From NCBI RefSeq assembly GCF_021462225.1, contig NC_061817.1:5429327-5493326 (forward strand): a stretch of DNA of 64,000 bases, read 5' to 3'. The stretch comes from Girardinichthys multiradiatus (taxonomy: Eukaryota; Chordata; Actinopteri; Cyprinodontiformes; Goodeidae). The notes under the pieces were generated by a model. That model saw only the letters and a list, made by a program, of their open reading frames with translations, did no database searches and had not been told where the DNA came from. Below, one piece after another: positions 48,734 to 57,399 of this stretch. A program made the translations under genes and the position numbers. Each line of letters begins with the position of its first letter. The first letter of the stretch is position 1.

Positions 48734-49535
48734 CACAGATACTACAATTAAAGGTGTAATAAAAGCCATGAAGTCTATTTTCACAAGATATGGGATCCCA
48801 GATATTGTTATTTCTGACAATGGTCCTCAATATGCCAGTGAGAAATTCAGGAACATTGCTGGGAGTTTGTGCATTTTACTTCCAGCCCGGGGTATGCACA
48901 GTCGAATGGACAGGCAGAAAGAACATGCAAACTATTAAAAAGTTGTTAAAAAAGTCTCAAAAGGATGCAGGGGACCCTTCTGCAGTACAGAAATACGCCA
49001 CCGGAGAGTGTGGAATTGTCATCTGCTCAGATGCTACTGGGACATCGATTGAAGACAAAGCTTCCGGCATCCACTTCGCTGCTTACGCATGGTGTAAATG
49101 AACGGCTAAAAGACAGACAGTCGAAACAAAAGGACTGCTATGAGCGTCATGCTAGACAACTGCCTGAGCTTCATGCTGGAGAAAATGCTAGAGTGCATAA
49201 TTGATCAAAGTGGAAGCCTGGGGTGGTTCTGAAAGAGCATGAGCAGCCATGTTCCTTTGTAGTTCGCAAACAGGATGGAAGGAATCTAAGGTGCACCAGG
49301 AGACATCTCAGAAAGACTGCTGAAAAATTATTTCCACTTCCACTGAGCAGCGTATCTGCTGACTTGGGCTGTGATGACTGCTGATAAGGTTGAGACATAC
49401 ACACAGTTTTCTACAACAGTGCAAAGCGAGGACAGTGGTGTACCGCCTGGGTTCACGCAGCTTAACCACAGTAGATCCGGTAGATTGGTTAGAACTCAAA
49501 TGATATAGAGAGTAAAATATAGTGGTGGACACTGA
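48734..49535 (+). mobile_element. Ty3/gypsy LTR-retrotransposon fragment (integrase to end of pol) between the Maverick copies
   Basis: Translations in shifting plus frames give the integrase core ([30 protein letters not shown]), a downstream MLLGHRLKT block, a chromo-like LHAGENARV segment and a pol-terminal SRSGRLVRTQ. This is the 3' part of a gypsy pol with frame breaks and no LTR visible. It starts and stops at the Maverick ends, so it is probably the DNA into which the elements inserted. Confidence 0.75.
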
Positions 49536-49577
49536 AGAGAATTTAAGTACACCCTTTCATCAAACATTTTGACAGGT

Positions 49578-49612
49578 GGGCGGGACTTCCGGTGAGGGCG
49601 GGACTTCCGGTG
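49578..49612 (+). repeat. Tandem 17-base enhancer-like repeat at Maverick terminus
   Basis: GGGCGGGACTTCCGGTG occurs at 49,578-49,594 and again at 49,596-49,612. Each unit overlaps GC-box, NF-kB-like (GGGACTTCC) and ETS-like (CTTCCGG) motifs. A CACGTG E-box lies about 35 bases further in. The left copy has the same arrangement, so it is ancestral to both. Confidence 0.65.
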
Positions 49613-49864
49613 GGGGCCATGTGGTTGCCATGTGGGCAGGAGGTCACGTGGTCAAGCAGGTGGTGTGTCCAAGGGGGCGTAACCGTGGATGCTGATTGGT
49701 TGTCGTCATTAGGGGCAATACCTTAAATGAGTCAATTAAAACACAGGTGTGTGTTTGTTATAAATAGAACAAGACAAATATGGTATTATCGGAAACTGTT
49801 TGGCATCAGCACCAATTAAAAATAGAGGGGGTGTGTTTGTAAGCATCGTTAAACCTTGAATAAC

Positions 49865-49907
49865 CCAATGAAAACAATAGGGCGTGCTTTAGTGTTTACT
49901 TTAAATA
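49865..49907 (+). promoter_or_regulatory. Probable promoter of unknown protein 1
   Basis: CCAAT at 49,865-49,869 and the TATA-like TTTAAATA at 49,900-49,907 lie 65-105 bases before the ancestral start position near 49,972. The same arrangement is mirrored in the left copy. Confidence 0.5.
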
Positions 49908-49931
49908 CAGAGATAAAACTCTGCACTTTAC

Positions 49932-50960
49932 ATGCAGCATTCGTTGGAAAAAAGAACACCCGTTCAACAACGGCTAGAGTTAAGAGAGTTTATCGTCAAG
50001 CAAGCGGAGGAGAAACGCAACGCGTGCCAAGATGATGATGATGAACAAGCAACTGCATCATATACTTCCTCAACGGAGATACCTATCGATGATGAACAAG
50101 CAACTGCATCATATACTTCCTCAACGGAGATACCTATCGGAATTCCCATCATGACATACTCTACCGATGATGAGGATCCAACATCAACTTCAACAACCAT
50201 GGTTGAAAATCAGACCTCGGTTCGGCCAAGAGGTATGTCAGTTCTGTGCGAAACCCCAGTGACCATCTACCAGTATTCATCCCGTGAATTGAATGCTCCT
50301 AAGAAATCAACATACTACATCTGCAGGGTACAAAGACCCCCGTTCGACACTCTGCAGGAAGAATGGTCTTTGGAGCCATATGGCCTGGTTGGCAGCTGGG
50401 GTTATATTTTCATGTATGAAATAGGAGAGCTTTGCCTGTATCAATTGGATCAAGATGAGGTATTTAATGGATCACTGGCTCTGTGTACTCTCACCCACAG
50501 CGACTGGGCTGTTTTAAGGCTTGCAATCCCGCACCTTAATGATAGCCCTGAAACAGTCTCAAGGCAAGAGAGGGAGGAAGAAGAAGAAAATGAACTGTCT
50601 CCTCGACCTGTAAAACGGGCGAGAATGTTTCATATACCATCCGATGTTGAAATAGCTGAGAGAGAACCTCTCTTTAGCGCAGTGTGGGGGTCAAAAACCA
50701 CAGCAAATGGCCGCTGGTCTTTTCGGGCAAGCAGTCGCAGGAACAACCGGACGAGTCCCTCAGATCTGTTTGTGTTGGAGGCTTTCAATCAGGATTGCGT
50801 CGTATTCAAGACAATGCTGGCTCTGCCGTTTGAAGCTTGGGCAGAGAAGATGAGTGAAATTGGACATCGTCTTTCCGACCTTTTCCACAAGTCACGAAGT
50901 TGGATCGATGTCATGTCAGTGAAAAAAACGCTGACGTTTCCTGTTTTACGTTTAGAATGA
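49932..50960 (+). CDS. Maverick unknown protein 1, right copy
   Basis: 342 codons if read from the ATG at 49,932. By comparison with the left copy the native start lay about 40 bases further in and is lost here (ATG to ACG), and a 4-base insertion near 50.0 kb shifts the frame just after it. The first 24 residues are therefore probably not original. The rest is intact: tandem 17-residue repeats (residues about 37-72), central block ELCLYQLDQDEVF, acidic run EREEEEENE and basic PVKRARM. There are no membrane segments. It sits first at the element end, ahead of unknown protein 2. No family recognised; the charged patches suggest a nuclear or DNA-associated role, which is only inference. Confidence 0.7.
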   Translation: MQHSLEKRTPVQQRLELREFIVKQAEEKRNACQDDDDEQATASYTSSTEIPIDDEQATASYTSSTEIPIGIPIMTYSTDDEDPTSTSTTMVENQTSVRPRGMSVLCETPVTIYQYSSRELNAPKKSTYYICRVQRPPFDTLQEEWSLEPYGLVGSWGYIFMYEIGELCLYQLDQDEVFNGSLALCTLTHSDWAVLRLAIPHLNDSPETVSRQEREEEEENELSPRPVKRARMFHIPSDVEIAEREPLFSAVWGSKTTANGRWSFRASSRRNNRTSPSDLFVLEAFNQDCVVFKTMLALPFEAWAEKMSEIGHRLSDLFHKSRSWIDVMSVKKTLTFPVLRLE

Positions 50961-50988
50961 ACCCTCTTCTGAGGACACGCCCCTTCCT

Positions 50989-51000
50989 ATGATATATATA
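50989..51000 (+). promoter_or_regulatory. TATA-like box before unknown protein 2
   Basis: ATGATATATATA followed by a G-run, 43-49 bases before the in-frame ATGs at 51,043 and 51,049. It supports a downstream start for unknown protein 2. Confidence 0.4.
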
Positions 51001-51882
51001 CGGGGGGATAACTGCAAGCTCACAGACACTGAGAATCGTATCATGAGAATGAGTGGACCGACACCATACAGGGATCTCTACAACCACCGAGCAGAGATCC
51101 ACTTCTCTCCTGAGCACGATGAAAGCTTCAACATTGGACCATATCATCCGCCTTCCCCTGACCTCTTCTCACCATCCACCTCAACATCCTCATTCTCAGA
51201 GAACCACTTCAGTCCTGCATCACCTACAGGATACAACATGAAATATCTACCGCTTTCTCCAGACCTTTGCTCACCATCACCGCTATTCATGGCTGAGTCT
51301 GTAGACGCGAATGTCCTGCCTGAAGACATGAAGGTGGTCGCGGAGGAGGAGGTAGCCACCGGCTACTCACCCTCTACCGAAGCCCCTACACAAACCCTGG
51401 GACCGATGGAGGACCCTCAGCCTTCAGCAGAGGATGAGAGTAACCAGGAGGACGAAATTGACGGTTGGTTCTCAACCACCCTCATCAATACGGTGAAAAC
51501 AGCGATACTTCATTTATTCAACATAACCTCTTTGAACTATCTCAGAGAAACCTGCTATGGATGTATAACGAACCACCCGAGCCAGCGTCAACACCATTGC
51601 CTGGAGGTACTGGGGGAGGATTATTACCAAGTCAACTTTCAACGCATCGTACGACGACTCGTAACCCCCAAACTCGTTCCTGCTATTCAGAATCTTCTGG
51701 TACTTCGAAGCATACAAGCGGATGACTTCAGAGTGAAGACGATTGCCAAGACGGTTTTATATGAACTGAAATCGGTACAAGGCATCCACAGTGCAATAGC
51801 GCACGTTTATGATCGCATGGTCGATGAGAAACATCACAAACAACTTAACTCTGTTTCAGAGTGCTATGGACTGACAAACTGA
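50989..51882 (+). CDS. Maverick unknown protein 2 (Cys/His cluster), right copy, intact
   Basis: 297 codons from the first ATG. That ATG overlaps a TATA-like tract (GATATATATA, 50,991-51,000), so the real start may be the ATG at 51,043 or 51,049 (MSGPTPYRDLYNH). The N-terminal half is Pro/Ser/acidic and low in complexity. The C-terminal half is predicted helical with CYGCITNHPSQRQHHCLEV, a C-x2-C plus His/Cys spacing that could bind zinc, followed by RRLVTPKLVPAIQNLL. The frame is open to the stop at 51,880, while the left copy is frameshifted. I do not recognise the family. I searched both unknown proteins for an LxCxE (Rb-binding) motif, known from some adintovirus early proteins, and found none. 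Confidence 0.75.
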   Translation: MIYIRGDNCKLTDTENRIMRMSGPTPYRDLYNHRAEIHFSPEHDESFNIGPYHPPSPDLFSPSTSTSSFSENHFSPASPTGYNMKYLPLSPDLCSPSPLFMAESVDANVLPEDMKVVAEEEVATGYSPSTEAPTQTLGPMEDPQPSAEDESNQEDEIDGWFSTTLINTVKTAILHLFNITSLNYLRETCYGCITNHPSQRQHHCLEVLGEDYYQVNFQRIVRRLVTPKLVPAIQNLLVLRSIQADDFRVKTIAKTVLYELKSVQGIHSAIAHVYDRMVDEKHHKQLNSVSECYGLTN

Positions 51883-52204
51883 TCTCACATGTTTGATGAC
51901 TTGTTGTATCATTTTTTTTTAGTATTCCAGTACTTCAGTTAATCTGCATTATATGATTTTTCTTCTTTTTTCTTTTTACTATTAAATACAATTAAAGTAG
52001 GAACATAGTAACCTTTCCCAAAAGTGTTGTTTAAAAGCTAGTAGTGTTTGAATTCATCTGCATTTTATCTGATTTTGTTTTCTGGTTGTTTTTTGTTTAT
52101 ATTAAATACAAAAAAAAATAAAAAAAAATAAGGATAAATCTACCCTCCTGTGTGTTTTTTCTCATTATTTAACAAGTAATCGGCAGAGTGAGCATAAGGC
52201 AGAG
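51883..52204. other. AT-rich noncoding spacer in right Maverick copy
   Basis: Between unknown protein 2 and integrase. Rich in poly-T/poly-A tracts and AATAAA-like hexamers (about 52,110-52,130); likely 3' end signals. No coding potential seen. Confidence 0.5.
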
Positions 52205-52970
52205 ATGGCAGGAAGACGGCTGATGAAGAAAGTATATTATAGCCCTTCAAATCCGGTAAGTTTTGGGGGTGTAGATAGGCTGAGGAGGGTTATGCAAGAT
52301 GAAACGGGAAAGAAGGTTGCGGTTGAAAAAGTTAAAGATTTTTTATCAGGAGAAGATACCTATACTCTACATAAACCTGCAAGAATAAAGTTCCCAAGAA
52401 ACAGAGTTTTTGTCACCAGACCATTGAGGCAGTTCCAGGCTGATCTCTGTGACATGCAAGCTCTGGCCATGGAAAATGATGGTTATAATTATTTATTAAC
52501 AGTCATTGACATCTTTTCAAAAAGGGCGTATGTACGAGTTTTGAAGAGGAAAACAGCCGCTGAGGTGGTAAAGGCATTTGAATCAGTTTTTACAGAAAGT
52601 CAGATCCCCAAAAAACTTCAGACTGATGCCGGTAAATAATTTTTTAACAAGAAATTTAAGGTTTTAATGGAGAAACACGGTATTGAACATTTTGCCACAG
52701 CGAGTGAAGCAAAAGCTTCAGTGGTCGAGAGATTTAACCGCACATTAAAAACAAGGATGTGGAGATATTTTACAGCTAACAACACCCGGCGGTACGTCGA
52801 TGTACTGCAAAACCTAGCTAGAAGCTACAACCATTCCTACCACTCCAGCATTAAAATGAGCCCTATGGAAGTGACCCCAGAAAATGCCTTTCAAGTGTTT
52901 CAGAATCTGTATGATGTCAAGTCCAACAGATATTGCAAGGACTTAGTGACAACGTTTAAACAAGGCGGTA
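52205..52970 (+). pseudogene. Maverick retroviral-like integrase, right copy, with nonsense codon and C-terminal loss
   Basis: Starts MAGRRLMKKVYYSPSNPV. The DDE core is visible: FQADLCDMQ (first Asp), LQTDAG (second Asp) and ASVVERFNRTLK (Glu). A TAA at 52,637-52,639 interrupts the frame just after the second Asp; reading resumes at 52,667. After the core the frame ends at about 52,970, where a deletion of about 1.3 kb relative to the left copy removes the C-terminal domain and fuses the remnant to the next gene. Not functional as it stands. Confidence 0.9.
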
Positions 52971-52971
52971 A

Positions 52972-53358
52972 TCTGCCAGGGTTTTATGGGGCCCCGGTCA
53001 TGTACGGACGCGGAATTGGATCATTATTTTTTCAAAAATGTTTTCAAAATTATTCCGCTTCGTATCCCCTCTGGTTAAAAAAGGATTTGCAATTGCAAAA
53101 CCCCATCTTAAAACGGCTACATAAAATATCGCTTCGGATGTCATCGGTAGAGCCGTGAGTAAAATGAGTGGTTCTACACACACCGACGGTCAAGAAGGTT
53201 CAGGAATTATGGTTTTATCCAAAAGATCCAGAACAAGACCCCCTGGTGATCGTTTAAGGACGGTTAAAAAACAACGACAAACGCGAAAAAGGAGATCAGT
53301 CGCAGCTGACAAACGAAGAGGAAGGAAGTCATCCGCAAGTTTTGATATATTTAAATAA
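52972..53358 (+). pseudogene. Maverick small basic core-like (pX-like) gene, right copy, frameshifted
   Basis: Begins with a Gly-rich segment (LPGFYGAPVMYGRGIGS) at about 52,974. The hydrophobic/basic middle is disturbed by indels and continues in another frame as 67 codons (53,155-53,358) with EGSGIMVLSKRSRTRP and a Lys/Arg-rich tail. The tail stop overlaps the major capsid ATG (TAATGG), as in compact viral genomes. A role in packaging DNA inside the capsid is inferred from composition and position. Confidence 0.6.
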
Positions 53359-54665
53359 TGGCTCTTTTACATAACAAATCATCAGAGTGCACGCTGGCAG
53401 AGTTGGACTTACTTTCTGCCCCGATGACACAGCTATCGATTGAAGATAAAATTTACACCGAGATCCAGCCTTTATCAGCAATCACTGATGGAGGGCCGAT
53501 CGAGTTTTTCATTCCGGGAGACGGAGAAAAGTATCTGGATCTCAACGATACGCTGTTGCATCTCAGAGTGAAAATTACTAACGAGAATGGAACAAACCTG
53601 CCAGATGATGCACTTGTAGGGCTCATCAACTACCCGTTAAACACCATCTTCAGTCAGTGTGACGTCACTCTCGGAGATCGAATGATTTCACAATCCAGCG
53701 CTACACATCCATATAGAGCCATGATTGAGACATTGTTAAACTTTTCTGAGGATTCTTTAAAAACCCAGTTTAGCTCTGGTCTTTTTTATAAAGACACTGC
53801 AGGTGCTCTGAACTCTATTGTTACAACTAACGGCCCTAACCAAGGTCTTAACAGCAGAGCAGGCTTTACGGCAAATTCCAGGGAGGTACATCTCCTAGGC
53901 CCCCTGCATGCAGACATATTTTTCTGCGAGAGACTTCTTTTAAACTCTGTTGACCTTAAAATTAAACTTACAAGAGCCAACGATGCCTTTTGTCTCATGG
54001 CAGCAAGAGACTCCACTTACAAACTCAGGATATTAGGAGCATCTCTTTTTATCAAAAAAGGTACTGTCTCTCCAGCTGTACGACTGGGGCACGCTTCAGC
54101 TTTAATGAAAGCAAATGCTCTGTATCCACTTTCATGTGTGAATGTAAAAACATATTCCATCCCTGAAAATTCAAGGGTATGCAACCAAGAGAATCTTTTC
54201 TTAGGCGTCTTTCCCAAGTATGTGGTGATTGCGTTACTGGATCATGACGCTTTTACAGGAACACGCAATCTCAATCCGTTTGACTTTAATCATTTTGATA
54301 TGGAATATTTAGCTTTGTGTAAGGATGGCAGACAAATTCCTGCTAAAGCCTTCCAGCCCAATTTTAACCAAGGTCATTCCGTGAGAGAGTATTACAACTT
54401 GTTTACGGCTACAGGACAACATCTAAAAGATCTTCCACTGAGTATAACACGTTAGGAATTTAATCAAGGATACTCTCTATTCACATTTAATCTTAACCCG
54501 GGCGAGGACACAGATGCTCTATCTCCAGTTTCCAGTGGGAATTTAAGATTGGAAATGCGCTTCAGAAACCCGTTGCCATATACCACCACGCTGATCATCT
54601 ACGCTTGTTATGATTCTATTTTAGAGATTGATTCAAAGAGGCGTGTGCTGGTGGATTATTATTAA
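53358..54665 (+). pseudogene. Maverick major capsid protein (double jelly-roll type), right copy, one premature stop
   Basis: The ATG at 53,358 overlaps the previous stop. 365 codons are open, with FIPGDGEKYLDLNDTLLHL, the conserved early block of the Polinton capsid protein, and INYPLNTIFSQCDVTLGDR. A TAG at 54,453-54,455 interrupts the frame, but the downstream part is open to the natural stop at 54,663-54,665, for a full length near 435 codons. Databases often label relatives 'F54H12.2-like'. Published structure predictions assign the family to hexon-like double jelly rolls; I rely on that for the role. Confidence 0.85.
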
Positions 54666-54676
54666 TCTAATCAGGC

Positions 54677-55219
54677 ATGAATAATCATGAAATTGAGAGC
54701 CTGATGCGTCATCTGCTGGGAGATTTGTTTTGTGGTGTATGGCCGTGCGACCAGCTGCCGCTGCTAGCTGACAAATTCCCAGGGCCGGCCTACTTTATTG
54801 TGAACACACATCATTCACACATGCCTGGAGAACACTGGCTAGCTCTGACATTGGATGAGAATGGTCAATCCAGCTTTTTTGACTCTTATGGATTCTCTCC
54901 GGATTTCGAGTTCTACCCGTCAAGCATCGTAACATTTTTAGAAGACAGATCCTCAAAAATATTGTATCATAATAATCAGCTTCAAAACACTCTGTCCACT
55001 GTGTGCGGTCACCATTGCATTTTTTATCTATGTCATAGAGCGTGCGGATTATCAATGCAGCAAGTGTTGTCGAAATACACCGGAGATGTGATTAAGAATG
55101 ATTTAATGGTATCTAACTTTGTGAAAAAATATCAGAAATGTGTCATTAATCAAAGTTGTACATTTTATACTCACGGAACATGCTCTTTGGAGATGTTTCT
55201 GGATTGTTATGGAATTTAA
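54677..55219 (+). CDS. Maverick adenain-like cysteine protease, right copy, intact
   Basis: 180 codons, starting 11 bases after the capsid stop. Adenain (C5 family) proteases process virion proteins during maturation. Visible catalytic positions: His53 in GEHWLALTL, Asp69 in FFDSYGF, Gln near 101-103, and Cys110 in STVCGHHCIFYLCHRA. Length is close to the adenovirus enzyme (about 200 aa). This is one of few Maverick core genes here with no break, and its active-site residues are conserved. Confidence 0.92.
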   Translation: MNNHEIESLMRHLLGDLFCGVWPCDQLPLLADKFPGPAYFIVNTHHSHMPGEHWLALTLDENGQSSFFDSYGFSPDFEFYPSSIVTFLEDRSSKILYHNNQLQNTLSTVCGHHCIFYLCHRACGLSMQQVLSKYTGDVIKNDLMVSNFVKKYQKCVINQSCTFYTHGTCSLEMFLDCYGI

Positions 55220-55522
55220 AATGTCTTATATATTTTTTTTCATTGTTTGTTTGTTTTTTTTTCTTCTTATGATTTAATATTTGTGTAATGATATCATATG
55301 TTAGTGTGTGAAGTAGAGAACGAAGTTAGACTTGAAAATATAATCAATAAATATTTTATTGAATAAAAGAAATAGGCTACATGTTTCATTTTCTTATAAC
55401 GGTTTATGGTAAAAATGTAATCCATCGGGGTGGTAGTGTCGTCTTACGAAGAGACCTTTTTGATCTCCCATCAGCATTTTTTGGATCTTCCAGCTCAGAT
55501 CTCGACCAATGGGGAGAATGAG
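55220..55522. terminator. Convergent polyadenylation region between late and minus-strand genes
   Basis: Plus-strand AATAAA at 55,346-55,351 and 55,362-55,367; minus-strand AATAAA (TTTATT) at 55,355-55,360. The overlap serves the plus-strand protease transcript and the minus-strand 235-aa gene transcript. Confidence 0.7.
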
Positions 55523-56230
55523 TTATCTGCCTTCTTCTTCTTTTTCTTCTCTGCTTAACGCTGGGGGTGTACCCCCATTTTCAATCGATGTACCCTCTGT
55601 TTTGAAACATCTATATTCTTCACGTGCATAAGGGTTAATGACTGAAGATATAGGGATGTTTACTTCTGACATGGAGTGTAGAAAATCAGACCATCCTCGG
55701 GTTTGTGATGCTCCAGATTTTTTAAACGGAAGCATGAGATTTTTCAACAAATCAATCATGTGGGACCCTTTTATAACATTCCCTTTAAATACAAATTCAC
55801 CTCGCGAAGTCCAACTCTCACTTCTTTCGGATAATTTCTTCAAAATGTACTCGGCATTTTTACGGTTGTGTTTAGGAAGGCTTTTCAGTACTTCCGTAAG
55901 AACCTGATCCTTAGGGGCCTCGTCCTGCCCTGGGCCTTGTTTTTCTTGGGACCGCTCATGTTCAGGAACCTCTGTGTCACGCTGCAGCGTTAAACTGACC
56001 CGATGTTTTTCTTCTTTTACACCTTGCTTAAGTAAAGTCAGATACCTCTGGAGAAGAGCATCGTATCTCTTGATTTTTTCATAAGAAGTCAAACCCGGCT
56101 CGTTTAATATCGCTCTCATTTCAGCATCCAAATTCTCCTCCGCCGTCTGTCTGATGGACGTGTCTGACTGGGTCAGACGCTTGAATTGAGGTGAAATGAG
56201 AAACATCTTCTGCGATGTTCTGAGAGACAT
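55523..56230 (-). CDS. Maverick conserved protein of unknown function, 235 aa
   Basis: Open from the ATG at 56,230 to the stop at 55,523. Begins MSLRTSQKMFLISPQFKRLT, has a coiled-coil-like charged helix (TSYEKIKRYDALLQRYLTLL), a Glu/Gln-rich middle and a C-terminal block GEFVFKGNVIKGSHMIDLL then GWSDFLHSMSEVNIP. Proteins with this layout recur in Mavericks as uncharacterised ORFs, from memory. The start abuts the stop of the 113-aa gene (one-base overlap), suggesting one transcription unit with it and the ATPase. No catalytic motif or membrane segment. A virion-associated role is possible but unproven. Confidence 0.75.
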   Translation of the reverse strand: MSLRTSQKMFLISPQFKRLTQSDTSIRQTAEENLDAEMRAILNEPGLTSYEKIKRYDALLQRYLTLLKQGVKEEKHRVSLTLQRDTEVPEHERSQEKQGPGQDEAPKDQVLTEVLKSLPKHNRKNAEYILKKLSERSESWTSRGEFVFKGNVIKGSHMIDLLKNLMLPFKKSGASQTRGWSDFLHSMSEVNIPISSVINPYAREEYRCFKTEGTSIENGGTPPALSREEKEEEGR

Positions 56231-56571
56231 TATCTCCTGATGATTCCACCCACTAGATCACCAATCAAGGGTGCAAGAGCCCTTAAGATGGGGAGAATAA
56301 AACCACCTCGTTGCTTTTTGAGAGCCAACTGTTTAGTTTTTATCCCGGTTCTTTTATCACCCAACAATCTGATGATATTTATTTGTTTCTTCAATTGTCG
56401 GTGTTGAGAGGGTGATAGTTTAATGTTACCTTTTAGGATATTCAGTGCAATCTCGCACAGAGCCTGAATAAAGTCGGGAGAGCAGTGTGCGAGAATATCT
56501 TTACGTTTCTGTGGACAGGCCTGGTACAAAGCTCTGAATAATGGTAAATTCCTTTTTATACGCGCAGACAT
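56230..56571 (-). CDS. Maverick conserved small protein, 113 aa, amphipathic with hydrophobic C-terminus
   Basis: Begins MSARIKRNLPLFRALYQACP. Contains ALCEIALNILKGNIKLSPSQ and ends KKQRGGFILPILRALAPLIG then DLVGGIIRR. The RGGF step before the hydrophobic tail resembles sites cut by adenain-type proteases (xGG-X), and the tail could be membrane-active. By analogy this might be a cleaved minor virion protein such as adenovirus pVI or pX; that is inference. It overlaps the 235-aa gene by one base and follows the ATPase by seven bases. Confidence 0.75.
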   Translation of the reverse strand: MSARIKRNLPLFRALYQACPQKRKDILAHCSPDFIQALCEIALNILKGNIKLSPSQHRQLKKQINIIRLLGDKRTGIKTKQLALKKQRGGFILPILRALAPLIGDLVGGIIRR

Positions 56572-56577
56572 GATGAC

Positions 56578-57194
56578 TTACTTTGTTCTGGGTACGTACA
56601 CAGCAGGCCACTGCTGAGGAAGTATCCCCGTTCTCAGTCTGAAATGTTCTGGGTAGGTAGGCGTAAAATCGATGATTAAATATCCATGAGCTTCTCTCGT
56701 TGCGTCTTCAAAACTCTCCAAGAAGAGACCCTTTTGAGATGGAAACATTTGGCGGGCCAGTATATTCAGCTGGAGTTTATCTCTCGGGTTCTTAAACAAC
56801 ACCATATAATTACAGTTCAAACTAATAGTGCGACTGAACTTCCCCTGATGAAAAACATTCTGAGTCAACATCATAACGCTCATATTACGATGGTGACGAA
56901 ACTGGGTAAAGACCTCATCACGTTTTCATCATCTGAGGCTTGAGCAATAACATCGTCTAGAATAATCAGATGATTCTGAACAGGAGGAAACAGGTTTTCA
57001 TCTTCAAAAGAATGAGGCAATCCTTCCACAAAGGTAATATTTTTATTCATCTTCTGCAATTCAGCATACATGGGTTGAAAAGATGTGTAAATCCATACAA
57101 TATTTTCTGGAACAATATCCATGACATGATTACAGTTTTGTAAAATACTTTTTACAAAGAAAGTTTTCCCGCAGCCGCTGGGTCCAACTATCAT
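56578..57194 (-). pseudogene. Maverick packaging ATPase (FtsK/HerA-A32 type), frameshifted
   Basis: The first frame (56,880-57,194) has Walker A GPSGCGKTFF and Walker B HLIILDDVIAQ. The second frame (56,578-56,883) carries the C-terminal half (NCNYMVLFKNPRDK, LARQMFPSQ). The halves are in different frames, with the shift near 56.91 kb. Upstream of 57,195 a stop lies close by, so the N-terminus is also damaged. Relatives pump viral DNA into preformed capsids. Confidence 0.85.
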
Positions 57195-57399
57195 ACATGA
57201 GAAAGGTGCTCTAATCTAGGATCAAATCAATCTCCTGTAAATCATGTGACTTTTTATTTTATTTCTTCTTCAACTCTAATAACCGAAAGGCAGAGTTGTC
57301 CCGTCAGAAAAAAGACGTCTCTTATCATACACCAGTCGAAACGTTTTAAGAAATGTCGCGTTTGTCAAACGGAATCTCTTTTTATCCCTCCTGATCGTG

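Noticed and set aside
49932..51882. LxCxE Rb-binding oncoprotein among the accessory genes
   Set aside because: I looked for the motif in both unknown proteins and did not find it.
42012..54913. Palindrome as a pure assembly duplicate
   Set aside because: The two arms differ by many substitutions, small indels and a 1.3-kb deletion, so one is not a copy of the same reads. Misjoining of two real copies is still possible.
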